Part shown: in pieces, positions 10,901 through 23,094 of the stretch
Position numbering within the stretch: position 1 is the first letter of the stretch
How the letters are laid out: every line of letters begins with the position of its first letter
Assembly (NCBI RefSeq): GCF_000004075.3
Contig: NC_026656.2
Location: 15,500,001 to 15,564,000, forward strand
DNA from: Cucumis sativus
Lineage: Eukaryota > Streptophyta > Magnoliopsida > Cucurbitales > Cucurbitaceae
DNA length: 64,000 nucleotides
Direction of reading: 5' to 3'
Program-made: the position numbers and the translations under genes
The notes under the pieces: model-generated
The model's database searches: none
The model's input: only the letters and a program-made list of their open reading frames with translations
What the model was told of the DNA's origin: nothing

Positions 10901-12949
10901 GCACATAATAACCCCCACAAGATCTCTCAGAAAAAGAATGACAAGGAAAAAGGAAGAATACGCTGAAAACAAAAGATATGTGATGAGACTAAAAATGAAG
11001 TGTAGAAGGCTTAACATAAACCTAACAAAATACTGGTCTAGATTAGCATATACAATACCAACAAATTTTAATCCAAGTATGAAATGAGAGAGCATTAAAA
11101 GTCTTGCTCAAGACAAAAATTAAAGGATCTGCAGATGAATGGAAAAACAAAAAGTAAGGGATAATGTAGAGTGCAATAGCTAAAGGAGATGATCTCAAGA
11201 TTTTACTTTATAGTATAGCTTCAGGGAGAAAGCAGGAATTTGAATCAGTAGGTTATATAGTCAGATTATCATTCTTGCCCCTGCCTGCAGGCTGAAAAAT
11301 TAAAGGAGAGATACTTAACCTTTTCCTTTGGTAACATGTATCCAAGGGCCTAAATCATAGTTCATAAATGATCCAAATAGAATTAGAATTGTCTCCCAAC
11401 TCTTCCACAGCTAGCATCTAATTAGAAAAAAACACGAAGGAGGTACAGACTCTGTGCTATTGAAAATTACATAGTTGACGATTTTATTGATATATGCAAG
11501 TTTAATTCTTCAAATTTCGGTGCTAATAAGATGTGAGATTTTAATGTTAAGGGGGTGTTTGGCCTAAGGAGTGGGGGGCGGGGGGGGGGGGGGGGGGGGG
11601 GGGAGTTGTAAACTCCACAAGGAATTTCTGGGCCACATAACAAGAAAAAAACATAAACTTTATGCCTTATTAACTCTTTATATTGTGGGTCTCACAACTT
11701 CACAAGTCGCCTCCTTGGCCCAAGCACCCCAAGTTTCAAACATTTCTATATAAATGCACTTGAAAAATAAGGAAAGTATATAGAAAATAAGGAAAGCCTA
11801 AAAAAGGTTCACAGCCACTTTCTTTTTTTATAATGTTTTTCTAGATAACCAAAAAGTTTTGTGAAGAATGTCCAGAGACAGTAGGTACTCGAATTTCTCT
11901 GTCCCAATTGACAAGTTTTCTTTCTTCCTAAATGCTTTTTTTTTTTTTTAAATGGAAAAAATAGATGAAGAACTTGTGCTCTTATCTGATAAAGACGATG
12001 AGATAACCCTTGTCTACTCCACATTGATATTCATAGTTGGGCATCTAAAGCATATTATTTTTTCTTACGAGGAGTCAAGGTGAAGATCTTTAACTTTTCC
12101 TTCATGCTGGAAAAATCACAACTTACATTAGAACTAAAACAATAATGCACAAAATAGGTGCACCCTTTGATGGTAAAATTCAAATATAACTTGACCAACT
12201 GTACCTTTTCTAAGAAAAAAATGTTATATTGTCTTTTAAGACACTCCTCTTAATTGGTGCTTCTGCTATAACCTTTTTATAATCTTCAGTCAAACAGCCA
12301 ATAGTTAAATGTCAGTTTAAGTTAAAATACAACCCCAAGAAGCAGCTAATTGCTTCATTCACTCACAACAACGAAAAATTCAATGCCATGTTAATCTTAA
12401 TCCTAAAAGTGTGTAAGAACAGTAGGTCTGCTATTTGAATTTCTGACATTTCTATAATTCCAATTGTTATTTATTAGGAGCCCACCCGAAAAATGATATG
12501 CGCACATTTAAGCCTTAATAAAATCTGTTAAATCACTTAATTAAAACAAATGGGTGGGATGGAAAAAATACCAGGGCAGTGATGAGCATCGAAAACGGTA
12601 ACGGTGAAAGCTCCATCAGGATCTTTGACGACCAGCGATTGCCCCACCTCGATACATACAAACAGTGAATCATGTAACTGCGAAAAGGAACAACAATTCC
12701 AAGTCAAATTAAGCCTCCCGAAAAAGAAAAGCAATGGGTCGATTGAAAGTGAAGAGAAACCTGGGGAAACTGCTGAAGAACGATAGACTTGGTGAGAAAA
12801 GTAGAATAAATGGGGAAGGAAAAATGGGGGACAATCCCAGTGGTGTGATCCCTGTGAGCGTGTGTTAGAAAATGGTGGCGCTTCTTCTTGGAAGATGGGG
12901 ACCATGTATCCACTGAAAAAGGGAGGCCTTGGGGCATTTCGATCGGCAT
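7947..12949 (-). CDS. SNM1/Apollo-like DNA-repair metallo-beta-lactamase (DCLRE1B-like)
   Basis: Predicted 5'-exonuclease of the metallo-beta-lactamase/beta-CASP family (SNM1, Apollo, Artemis), which acts in interstrand-crosslink repair and telomere-end processing. The closest plant relative I recognise is the At1g27410 type. Exons: 12949-12761, 12677-12572, 10833-10622, 9320-7947, giving about 626 aa. The metal-binding HxHxDH motif (HAHRDH) is at residues 30-35. It is followed by the DAHHCPGAVMF and LHTGDCR motifs, then FLDCTFG where the family usually has LDTTY. The last exon (457 aa) carries the beta-CASP-like region, including GQEDIL and VCYSMHSSKEELEW, then a long Ser/Glu-rich tail that ends in a conserved-looking PLPSLVELMKSRKRVKR. 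The tail makes it longer than I expect for the family. Introns of 1.7 and 1.3 kb carry transposon remnants. Confidence 0.87.
10132..10405 (+). mobile_element. LTR-like retroelement remnant in the Apollo-like intron 3
   Basis: A segment in the intron starts TGTTAGACCCCC, has a TATA-like acatataaataag near 10256, and ends near an aataag/polyadenylation-like string and ttctcag. A motif close to aataagtttgttaggggaggg occurs about three times, near 10160, 10190 and 10262. The layout resembles a solo LTR. I could not define a target-site duplication, so boundaries are approximate. Confidence 0.4.
11551..11730. mobile_element. MITE-like element with ~21-bp terminal inverted repeats and internal poly-G
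   Basis: The left end, gggggtgtttggcctaagga (11551-11570), pairs with the reverse complement of the right end, cctccttggcccaagcacccc (11710-11730), with only a few differences. The interior (about 180 bp in all) has no coding capacity and contains a G24 run at 11580-11603. TIRs starting GGGGGTGTTTGG are common in plant non-autonomous DNA transposons. The flanking TSD is not clear, so the superfamily (hAT or PIF-like) is undecided. Confidence 0.65.
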
Positions 12950-13713
12950 CTTCGAGTTCTGAGGGGGAAATTCCGATGGGAGGGGAAGAGGAAAATGGGA
13001 ATAAGAACCCTAATTTGATTCATAACGATTCTGTCAAAGCTTCCACAAGAAGCAAAATTTAGTGGCGGGACGGTTGAATCACCACTCTATTTATATTTTA
13101 CCGCCTTTACCATTTTTCCAATACATTTTTAAAGCATATATATAGTGCATTTTTTTTAAATGGTAAAATATTCAAAATAAACTTTCTTTAATTTTTTAAC
13201 TTTTCTCTGCTTTTTAAATACTTTTCACAACCCTAAACCCTAAAATTACCAAATTAATTTCATTAACCATACCATGTTTTTCAATACTCCCAAATGAAAG
13301 ACTATTCAATTTTGAGTCTTAATTATATCAAAATCACTTGAGATTAATAAATTGTAAATAAGAATATAAATTGAAAGAACATATATAAAATTTATGAAAA
13401 AAAATGATTGGACAGTTTGCATTTTTATTTATTTATTGAAAAATAAAATGAGATAATAAAAAAAAAATTGAATTACATAAAAATAAAGGATAAAAAAGAA
13501 AAGAAAAGAAGATGAGCAGCGACAGAAGATGGTTTGACAGCCTAAATGGACATAGAAGAAGAATAATACTACCCTTATTCTTCAATGCCTTATTTCATTT
13601 ATAACATTCCTATTAATTAACCACACTACCCACCACATTTCATAAAAAAAAAATAAACTATAATCAAGCTTGGAAAACTACAACAACAACAACAAAACAC
13701 CTAAAATGAAAAA
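12950..13713. other. Promoter/leader of the Apollo-like gene and 3' flank of GSTZ
   Basis: Moderately GC-rich 5' leader of the minus-strand nuclease gene up to ~13,080, then AT-rich sequence that serves as 3' flank of the GSTZ gene. No further exon recognised. Confidence 0.5.
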
Positions 13714-15957
13714 TCAGTTTTGAGAGGGAGCATCGGGTTGGTTTTCTGGTGCTGCATCTTGAAATGCTGCTATCTTCTTGTATTCTTCGTACAACCTTGA
13801 TAGAATTGGAAACTTGGACTGCACCAACATAACAATAATATGTTTATTAACCCTTTGTTAATTAACAATGGACACTGATTAATTTAACTTACTACTTAGC
13901 ATTAATATATAAAAATAATGATTAAAATACAGTACCATGTCAAGATTGAATGTTTCAATGGCCCGATGAAGTTGAGGTGCCAAAAACAAGTCTGCCTGCA
14001 TCCAAATAATAACAAATAATTCATCATCTTAATTATCATCTCATTACAAACAAAGCTACTTCAAACACACACATACCCTACTTCATAAGAAACTTTAGCT
14101 ATATAAGTCTAAGTATATGTATATATTAATGGATAAGTACTCTTGGGCATAAAAATTTGATCAATGAAATTAGTAGACTAACCATATAAATTTGGTCTCC
14201 AGTAGCAAAATTTCCAGCTTCAACTGTTAGCAACTTTTCTAGTGCTGAAACAACACGCATGTAAAAAGATGGTTTTAGAACTAAGAGGGAATCAAACTAG
14301 ATCTTTATAAAGATAGAAGACTGCTTCGTTTCTCATTGGAACCCCCCCCCCCCCCCCCCCCCCCCCCATGCTATCAAATAATTAAGTTATCAACACCCAC
14401 ATGGTAGTTTCTTTGTTTAAAGTTGTTTACTTCTCTTTATAAATGGTTGAAGAATATTATTATGTAGAGAAAGCTAAATTTTACCTAAAAAACCTTTTCC
14501 AATGATCATGTGAACCCAAGAAAGTTTCTCCTCAGTACCACATTTTTCCTCAATGTATTTCTGTAAATTAAAAAAACAGTATAATTAATATATACATTAG
14601 GATTTCAACCCTTTTAAATAATGAAATTAAAAAATAATTAATCATTGTTTCAATAATCACTCTTACCTCAACAATTAAATTTTGAAGAGGCTGTATGCTT
14701 GAAGAAACAATATTTGCAACCTGTGAAGAAAAAAGAAAAGATTTTTTTTTAAAAAAAATTTATAGACTAAAAATGAAACATTTACTTCAAAGTTAAAAAT
14801 ACGAATTACTAGTCCCATAAACACAAATTTAAATATAAATATTACCTGGTGATTAATAGCCCTTTTAACAAGATCAGTAGGCAGCAAAGGACGCTCAGGA
14901 TACTTTTCCTCCAAATACTGTATGTTTACACAACTAATATCAATTAGTGATATCATTAGGAGAGCCATATTTAATTTGTAGATATGTAGGCTAACTAATC
15001 ATCACAAATATTTTCATTAATAAATTTCTAAAATATATTTTGATTTTAAGAGTCTCCCAATGAGTTAAAATTCTTCTGCAGGTAACATTTGTTGAGTTAT
15101 ATCTATTGATAGTACTCTCTTCATTTTAAAATGTTTCCTTTCCACATTGTGTTTCTTAATAAGTATATATGCACAACTTAATTTAATTAGTTCACTTTTG
15201 TTAACATTTGGTTTTGTAAGTTATCATTTTGCAAAATTAGCTTAATTACTAATGAATGGGACCTGGGAGTTTAAGGACTCCATCTTAGTTAAAGCTGTCA
15301 TTTCTAAATTCTCAACTAAACTGCTTTGTTTCGAAACTTAGATCTTACTTTTTATAAATGTAATAATAGATATAATTTGAAACTTACGAAAAAAAGAAAA
15401 GAAAAGAAAAGAAAAGAGAGAAACACAAACCATTATTATAGCAAAAGAGTCAGCAATAACAACATCTCCATCCACAAGAGTAGGTACAAAACCAACAGGA
15501 TTGAGCTTTAGATATTCTGATCACATCAATTATGTAACAACAAAGTTAATTAAAACACAAACAATAACATATATATACATATAACATTAAACTTACCAGG
15601 AGCCAAATGCTCTCCCTTCAAAATATCAACAGCTTTATACTGAAAGTTTAGTCCTGAAAAGTAACAGAAAAGAACATATGCATGCATGAGATGATTTTGA
15701 ATTACTTTGATCGCAATAATGCATTTGAGATCACTTGATATATATCAACTCAGTGTTTGATTTAGTTCATTACTTAATTTGAACACATTTTTTCATACTG
15801 TTATAAAAAACTAATTTATTTTTTAATGATTAAAATAATTTTGCAGAGTGGTTTAATTAGTAATACCTTTTAGGTTGAGGGCAATTCGAACACGTTGGGC
15901 ACAAGTGCTGGCCCAGAATGAGTAGAGCTTCAATGGAGATTCTTCGTCCACTGCCAT
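13714..15957 (-). CDS. GSTZ: Zeta-class glutathione S-transferase / maleylacetoacetate isomerase
   Basis: Glutathione-dependent isomerase of tyrosine catabolism (maleylacetoacetate to fumarylacetoacetate), cytosolic. Nine exons: 15957-15867, 15653-15597, 15516-15431, 14917-14846, 14720-14667, 14560-14485, 14244-14183, 13995-13936 and 13818-13714. They sum to 663 nt, 220 aa, matching the family length. The nine-exon pattern is as I recall it for Arabidopsis GSTZ1. The N-terminal thioredoxin-like domain has the zeta motif [11 protein letters not shown] (17-27), where plant zeta enzymes usually have [16 protein letters not shown] and [17 protein letters not shown] follow. The C-terminal helical domain contains [15 protein letters not shown]. 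The open frame extends upstream of the ATG, but [15 protein letters not shown] is the natural start. It is divergent from MLO. Confidence 0.94.
14342..14367. repeat. Poly-C tract (C26) in a GSTZ intron
   Basis: An uninterrupted run of 26 C in the intron between coding exons 6 and 7. One of three very long G/C homopolymers in the window. Confidence 0.9.
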
Positions 15958-16730
15958 AGCCGCCTTACCCTTAACAACAGAGAAGATGAAGCAAACTTTA
16001 TATATATATAGACCACAAAAGAAAGGAAGACGAAAATCAAATTGAATATTTTTGCAAATTATTACAATAATATTTGAGAAATCAATGTATATATGGATCC
16101 ATTCATTGATGACTTTAACACCCACCACTGACCACACTGTCTCTTATCTTTATTACATAGTCAAGCATGTTGATGTCAGCGCTTACATCGGCATCGACTT
16201 GGATGTTTGAATGATCAATTACATAATTTTCCAATCAAATTCAACTATTGCATAATAAAATTTGTTCTCAAAATAAAATTCTCACTATATATCTTAAAAT
16301 TCTATTCCAAATCTAAACCAAAATTATTTACATACTATAAAATTTGGATATATTCCAAATAAAACATGCATGATACAGATATAAAAAAAATGTATTTTTT
16401 TAAAACAACTTTCAAGTTTATAAAAATATGCTCATTTGGTAATTGGTATTAAGTTCAATTTTGAACGTTCACTTTCATTATTATATTGATTATTGTAATA
16501 TAAATAGTATAATACACATTCCAGTATGCTTGTATAATATATGATTAATTAAGTTCATGATTTTTTGGTCATCAAATACTTGATTATGATGCATGTGATG
16601 CATGTGCTAATTTCAAGTTATTGAAAAGAGTATAATTGGAAGACATATCTTCTCCAATAACCAAGTATCTCCAACATGAAACATAAAAAGTAAAATTAAA
16701 TTCCCTTTCTTGCCCTTAAAGATTATAGAT

Positions 16731-16767
<37 letters not shown>

Positions 16768-16958
16768 CAACACAAATGATTCTTTTCCCTATGCTCTTCC
16801 CATGGCAATTTATTCTTTGCTTCTTCCCCTTTAATTTGTCCATATAAAGCCTAAGAAATAGAGAAAAAGAAGATTGGTTGATTTAGGAATATTTTGAGTA
16901 TTTTGAAAAAGAAGAAGAAGAAGAATTGAAGTATTTTGTTGTTGGAAATTAGCTAATA
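15958..16958. promoter_or_regulatory. Shared divergent promoter region GSTZ/MLO
   Basis: About 1 kb of AT-rich sequence between head-to-head GSTZ (-) and MLO (+). It contains a (TA)n microsatellite at ~16,734-16,765, about 195 bases upstream of the MLO ATG, and a GA-rich leader just before that ATG. No other gene seen. Confidence 0.5.
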
Positions 16959-17857
16959 ATGGATGGAAGAGGGAATAGTAATAATAATGTTCATGATCAT
17001 CCTCCAAATGCAAAGTTTGAGTTCACTCCAACATGGATCATTGCTGTTGTTTCATCCATTATCGTTATCATTTCCTTCTCCCTTGAGCGTGGCCTTCATC
17101 ACCTTGGACAGGTTCTTATACACAACAACAATACCTTTCCCATTTTTTACTTTCTTTATTTCTTCATTTCTTTACCTACTTTCATCGATTTTGATTCGTT
17201 ATTTTAAGGGTTTTGTAATTCTAGAAATGCTCATTTTGATTATATGTTTCAAATATCGATATATCATCGGTGGATTATTGAACTATTATTGAAGTGGTTT
17301 TATATATATCTAGTAGCATCTCAGTACATTAATGCGAAGCTTTATTAATTACAAATATGTTTAAAATGTGAGATTTTAGCATAATGTGTATATATATATA
17401 TATGCCCAACATAAATGACATTTATCTACCTTTTTGTTTAATGTGGTTCTTTCCTTGATTCAGAAGTTGCAGAAGAAACAGATGGATGAACTAAATCATG
17501 CGTTGCTGAAACTAAAAGAAGGTTTTTTCTCAATATTTTCCCTTTTTTCTTTTCTCAAGACTATGCAGTTCACTCTATACAAGTCTTTTCCCTATAGTTT
17601 GGCCTCTAATATTTAGAGGTTATGATTTTAATGCCGATATTTTCCCATGAGTCCAAATTCCATATATTCAACAATCAAATAAACTTACGAACATATATAT
17701 ATATATTATCTAGCTGATCTCACTAAATTATGAATTAATGATATTTGATCATCACACGTTGGTATGGGATTTTCCTCTATCTTTATTGTGTAAGGTGTTC
17801 GTTCAATACTGAATGTGTAATTACAAGAGGTGCAGTTGAACGTTTTTCTTATAACTT

Positions 17858-17889
<32 letters not shown>

Positions 17890-20800
17890 ACAGAGTTAAT
17901 GATTTTAGGGTTTATCTCCCTATTATTCAACGTGTTTCAAGGGGCAATCGGACGTTTTTGTATGCCCAAAGATTTTGCATACCATATGCTTCCATGTAAG
18001 AGAAGTACCGTGCCCGTTGTTAATCATTTCTCATCGTCAAATTTTGTCGATCACAATTACAATATTCACCGTCATCTATTATCGACAACTCAAGCTAATT
18101 TTCAACATTGCTCACGAAAAGTAAGGGTTTGTTTCATAACACATCTTATGACTATTTTTATAATTACTGTTTTCATATATTCTTTCTAAATAATTACTTT
18201 AATTGTGTTTTATGAACAGGGGAAGGTTCCTCTATTATCTTTGGAAGCATTGCATCAGCTCCATATATTCATATTTGTGTTGGCTGTTGTTCATGTCATC
18301 TTCTGTGCTACAACCATGCTTCTAGCCTCTGCAAAGGTACTAAATTCTCTCTCTCTCTCTCTCGAAACCACCGTTCCATTATTGGTTATTCATACATATA
18401 TTATTTGTATAGATACGATTGTGGAAGAGATGGGAAGAATCTATTGATAAGCGCCAACCTACGCAATCTGAAGATGGTAAATCATTATTCAAATATATCA
18501 TTTTCATTCCAATCTCTTTTTGTTCTTTTTTACTACCAAATACATACAATTTTGTTTCCATTAAACTTAACATTTCTTTCTACGCTTAATTTAATTCATG
18601 GTATAAAAATGTTTTCAATAATCAAAATCAAATGGTATAAAAAAGTTTTAATTTACAATTTGTTAGTAAAAAATATTCAAAGTACATACACCAACATTTC
18701 AACATTAATATTTAGAGGTAAAGGCTAGGTTTAATTTAATCACTTGAGTTAGAGTCATTGGTCAATTAACGAGTTTAATCACCTTGTTTAATTAATTAGT
18801 TATTGAATTACTTTCTTTTAACTTTTTATTTAACTCAACACATTTTGTAAGTACTTCAATATAATTTTATATAATTATAAATGGTAGAGAGATTTAATTT
18901 TAGAGATGCTTCAATAATGAAGCTTTTAAATTATCTCTAATTAATATTTGTTTGTTGTTAAGATGATGAGTTTAATAAACGAGCCGTTGGCTTTTGGAGA
19001 AGGGCTGCCGTCATTGCTTGGATGGTAATTAAACACTCTCTATTTATTTACAATAATGTATTTTTCCAAATTTATAAGTAAAATTTTTAATTTTGCTATA
19101 TTTTATAAATATATATATTAGATGGCATTTAGAAAGCAGTTTTATGGATCAATTACAAAGTCGGATTACAAATATCTTCGACGAGGCTTTATTAAGGTTA
19201 GATACATCCATAACCAATTTTCATTCCGTCTTTATTGTTTAGTTGAATTTTGACTTTGTTTTATTTGTCGATAAATTTAATATGATAATAAAATCAAAAG
19301 AATTTTAGGAACATCCTTGAATAATATTCATTCAAATTTGATAGGTTTAATTTGTTTGTGTATTTTTGAAAATTTGATTTAATATAATGATGATGCAGAA
19401 ACATTGCCCAGGGGAACTTAATTTTGATTTCTATGATCACATTAAAAAAACTTATCAACATGATTTCAAGAAAGTTGTTGGTATAAGGTGAGACTCTTTT
19501 CTTTATCAATATTAATTAATTGCCATTAAAATTATAAAGATTTACAAGCTAAAGATAGTCTTCTATCACTCAAATTTTATAAAATTTATTATTTTTTTAA
19601 AAAATTCAATTATAATTTTATAGACTAAATTTAACACTAAAACTAAGTGTAATATTTTAAGACTTAAAAGATTAATTAATAGCTAGAATGAAAAAAAAAA
19701 GAGTATTTTCTTATCCCTAAACTTAATTTAAAACGATGGAAAAAATCGACTTACACAGCGAAATTTGGATCTAATATAGGCTAATTGCATGTAATCTAAT
19801 TATAAATTAATTAATATGCATGGAATCTAATTAACTGAATTAATTAGGTTTAGAGAGACACATACCTTCGTAGCTCTCAAATGTTCGTAGTTTACTCACG
19901 AACTATATATTCAAATTACTATTAGTATTGATGCACTAATTTACGAATTTAGAATCGAACTGTGGGATCCAATGTATGAAAGAATTGAGAGAGAAATGGA
20001 AATTGAAGAATAATCGAATATTATTATTAGCAAGTTATTGGGTTAATTAAATTACATATAAACTTAACATATATATGTGTGTGTTTTGTAGTTGGTATCT
20101 TTGGGCCTTTGTTGTGCTGTTCTTACTGCTTAATCTTGAAGGTAAATATATATCATCCTATTAATAAAACCTTATTTTACTAATTACTTAATCAATCATA
20201 ATATACTTTGCCTTACAATATAAACATAAGTATATATGTATATATATATATGAAATTTTCATTTTACTAACATCTTTCATATATAAAATTCTTTATTTAT
20301 AGGATGGCACACTTATTTTTGGTTGTCATTTCTACCGCTAATTGTAAGTTCTTAATATTATATAACAATTTCTTTTCTGGAATCTAAAAAAAAAAAAAAA
20401 AAGCGTATAATTTCATTTGTACTTTCTAGCCTATTTTCAAAGAAGAGAGATTGAAGAAAAGTTACATGTTAATCATCGTTCAATCGATAAGTATCGACAC
20501 ATCACTAAAATTAATTAGTATTTGAATTGTGATTATTAATAATTTGATGAATTTTCAGATGCTACTTCTCGTGGGAGCAAAGTTGGAATACATAATAACA
20601 CGTATGGCTCAAGAATTAAACTTGAAAATCGAAGACAAAGAAGCACAACAACAACAACGACAACAACAAGAACGTGATGAAAGACATTTCGATAGACAAC
20701 AACACCGTAGGAATATCAATAGACATGGTAGCCACCACCATGTGGATCCTTCCGATGAGTACTTTTGGTTTCATTCTCCTTCATGTGTTCTTCATTTGAT

Positions 20801-21893
20801 TCACTTCATTCTCTTCCAAAATTCCTTCGAGATTGCCTTCTTCTTTTGGATTTGGGTACGTAATATTTCATTTACCACTCATTAATCACATTCTCTTGAT
20901 TCATTTTTTACTTACTTATTTCATACCAAAGTTGTCATTACGTAAACACATATACATAAGAAATTGTACAAATTTTAGTGTCCATTGCTCTATGTCATTA
21001 TGGAGTTGAGTGTTGATCAAGTTTATAGAAATACAATTGAAAGTTATTTCAAGATTAGAAATATAATAAATAGAGGTTATTTAGATAAGTCGGAAGGACA
21101 AATTGAAGTTAACTCTCTTAATTATTGCTTTCTTTCTAAAATAATATACTCGTCTAATCTAACATTATTTGCAGACAACTTATGGATTTAAGTCTTGCAT
21201 TATGGAGAAACCTGCCTATATCATCACCAGACTCATTTTAGGGTATACACTATCACCTAACTTTTTTTTAGTATGAACGTTTTTCAAATTACTATACTAT
21301 CAATGCTAAAAGTATATAAAATGGATATTTGTGTGTAAGTAAGGTGACTAACATTATTATTTTGGTTGTACATATAGTGGGATTGTCCAAGTGCTATGCA
21401 GTTACAGCACATTGCCTTTGTATTCTTTAGTCACTCAGGTTGGTTCAATTAATTATCTCTTCCTCCTTTAATCCTTCAATTAATTAACAATAAATGTAGA
21501 GATGGAGTTTGAAACAATAACATAATCAAAATAGATAATTGAAAGTATATATGCATGCTTTAGATAAAATCAAAATGATCATATGTATTTGAACATTTAT
21601 TAATTTATCAGTGTATTCATGATAATGGTAAAGGTGCATTGCACATACCTAACTTACATATGATCATTTTGATTTTATCTAAAGCATGCATATATACTTT
21701 CAATTATCTATTTTGATTATGTTATTGTTTCAAACTTCATTTCTACATTTTAAAGCAAGAATTGAAAATACAAGTATATATACTAAAATCAAATATCTAT
21801 TTTTCTTTTTTTACAAAATTGAAGATGGGAAGTGAATATAAGAAGCCATCTGATCATGAAGAGCATGGCAAAGCAGAAGAAAGAATTAGCTGA
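16959..21893 (+). CDS. MLO-like seven-transmembrane protein with short C-terminal tail
   Basis: MLO family proteins are plasma-membrane seven-TM proteins, linked to powdery-mildew susceptibility, root thigmomorphogenesis or pollen/synergid signalling depending on clade; recent work reports Ca2+ channel activity. Fourteen exons: 16959-17111, 17464-17521, 17894-18120, 18220-18336, 18413-18476, 18963-19024, 19122-19196, 19399-19487, 20092-20141, 20303-20343, 20559-20855, 21175-21242, 21378-21438, 21825-21893. They give 476 aa with all phases agreeing. Diagnostic blocks: FTPTWIIAVVSSIIVIISF (TM1), EELMILGFISLL, GKVPLLSLEALHQLHIFIF, and PSDEYFWFHSP followed by LIHFILFQNSFEIAFFFWIW. The cytoplasmic loop has a Q/R/H-rich insertion (exon 11). 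After TM7 (LPLYSLVTQ) only 22 residues remain (MGSEYKKPSDHEEHGKAEER...), so the usual calmodulin-binding helix is not present. Confidence 0.92.
17857..17884 (+). repeat. (CT)n microsatellite in the MLO intron 2 acceptor region
   Basis: About 13 CT units lie immediately upstream of ttttttacag, 10 bases before exon 3 of MLO. The microsatellite therefore forms the polypyrimidine tract of the splice acceptor. A shorter (CT)n is at ~18,347-18,362 just after exon 4. Confidence 0.85.
21492..21750. repeat. Near-perfect 96-bp inverted repeat (hairpin) in the last MLO intron
   Basis: The left arm 21492-21587 and right arm 21655-21750 are reverse complements at 94 of 96 positions by hand alignment; the two mismatches lie near the outer end. 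The loop is 67 bases (21588-21654). The whole unit lies in the intron between exons 13 and 14 of MLO. No convincing target-site duplication was found. It could be a foldback/MITE-type element or a young hairpin-RNA locus. A transcript of the host gene would contain a very stable stem. Confidence 0.93.
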
Positions 21894-23094
21894 GGAATAT
21901 CTTTCATTATTACCCATATATAATATATTTCGACTATATATTGAACTGTATGCATTTTTCTAAAAAAAATGAACTCCAAATTTAATTAAATGATGTGTGT
22001 GTGTATATATATTTCATTCATGAAGCTCACGTCAATATATGTTGGGCTTTTCTTCTCCTATTTGTGGCACTTTCTTGAGGGTTGGAAAAGGAGAAAAGTC
22101 CAAAAATGCAAGAAAATGCTAATTATAATTCATATTGATAAATAATGGTACACGTACCTCTACCAACTATGATTAAGATACTTTTACATAACAAATTAAA
22201 AGTCATAATCTTATATCAAATTCTTAGAATTTTCAAATAAACAATTCAAAAAGAAGAAAAAGAAAACTCCTCAATATTGACATTAAGAGAGAGCAAATCA
22301 AAGAAAGGCTTTTGGAGTAGTATAAAGCCACAGAACTCCTCACAAGTGAAAAAGGTCCAACATGAGACTCATTCTCATCGAGGCATACACTTGCAATAAG
22401 AATTACCACCAGAGAATAAGATTATATAACTTAATTAATTTTTTTAATGATGAACTGAAATCATCATCAATTCTTAATTGAATTTATTAGTAGCTTTAGG
22501 GGAGTATTAAATCCATTATCAACAACTCCATTAAGTTGACACACTTTCACTTATCTCACTATTTGACATTACATTCATACGTTAAAAGAAAAGCACCGTC
22601 GTATGTGGCTGCCTTTTTTTGACTAAATACTAAATACAAACACCTATTCCTATTCCTATTCCTTCCCTTCTAATTGGTTCTCATAAAGCCAAATAAATAC
22701 ACTAAATAGGAAAAAAGATCCTAAAGCAGAATTTTTGCAACTTTTCATAGTACATCAGCTGAGAACTTCACATTAAATTCAGTAATAAGTAGCGTGATAT
22801 CTACAGATGCCCTTTCACATCATCCCCTCTTTAATTCAAACCCATAATTTTCAATCAACAACACCTATTCAATTTCAACCAATACAAAGATTTCCCGAAA
22901 AAGAAAAAAGAAAGAGAAAAGAAAAAGCCCTTCAAGCTAACTACCAAGTCTAGGAGGGGGCAAACCTCTTTCCCTGGACAACCTCTCTACCAAGACCCAG
23001 TTTTAATAAGGAAAGAAAAAAGGAAGGTGGAAGATGTTAATACCTAAGATTTGGCTGAAAATTCTATTGATTTGATTGATAGTGTAAGCAACTT
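21894..23094. other. Convergent intergenic region MLO/kinase
   Basis: Tail-to-tail spacer with the 3' UTRs of the MLO gene and the minus-strand kinase. A (TG/TA) mixed microsatellite lies near 21,992-22,010. No additional coding sequence recognised. Confidence 0.5.
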
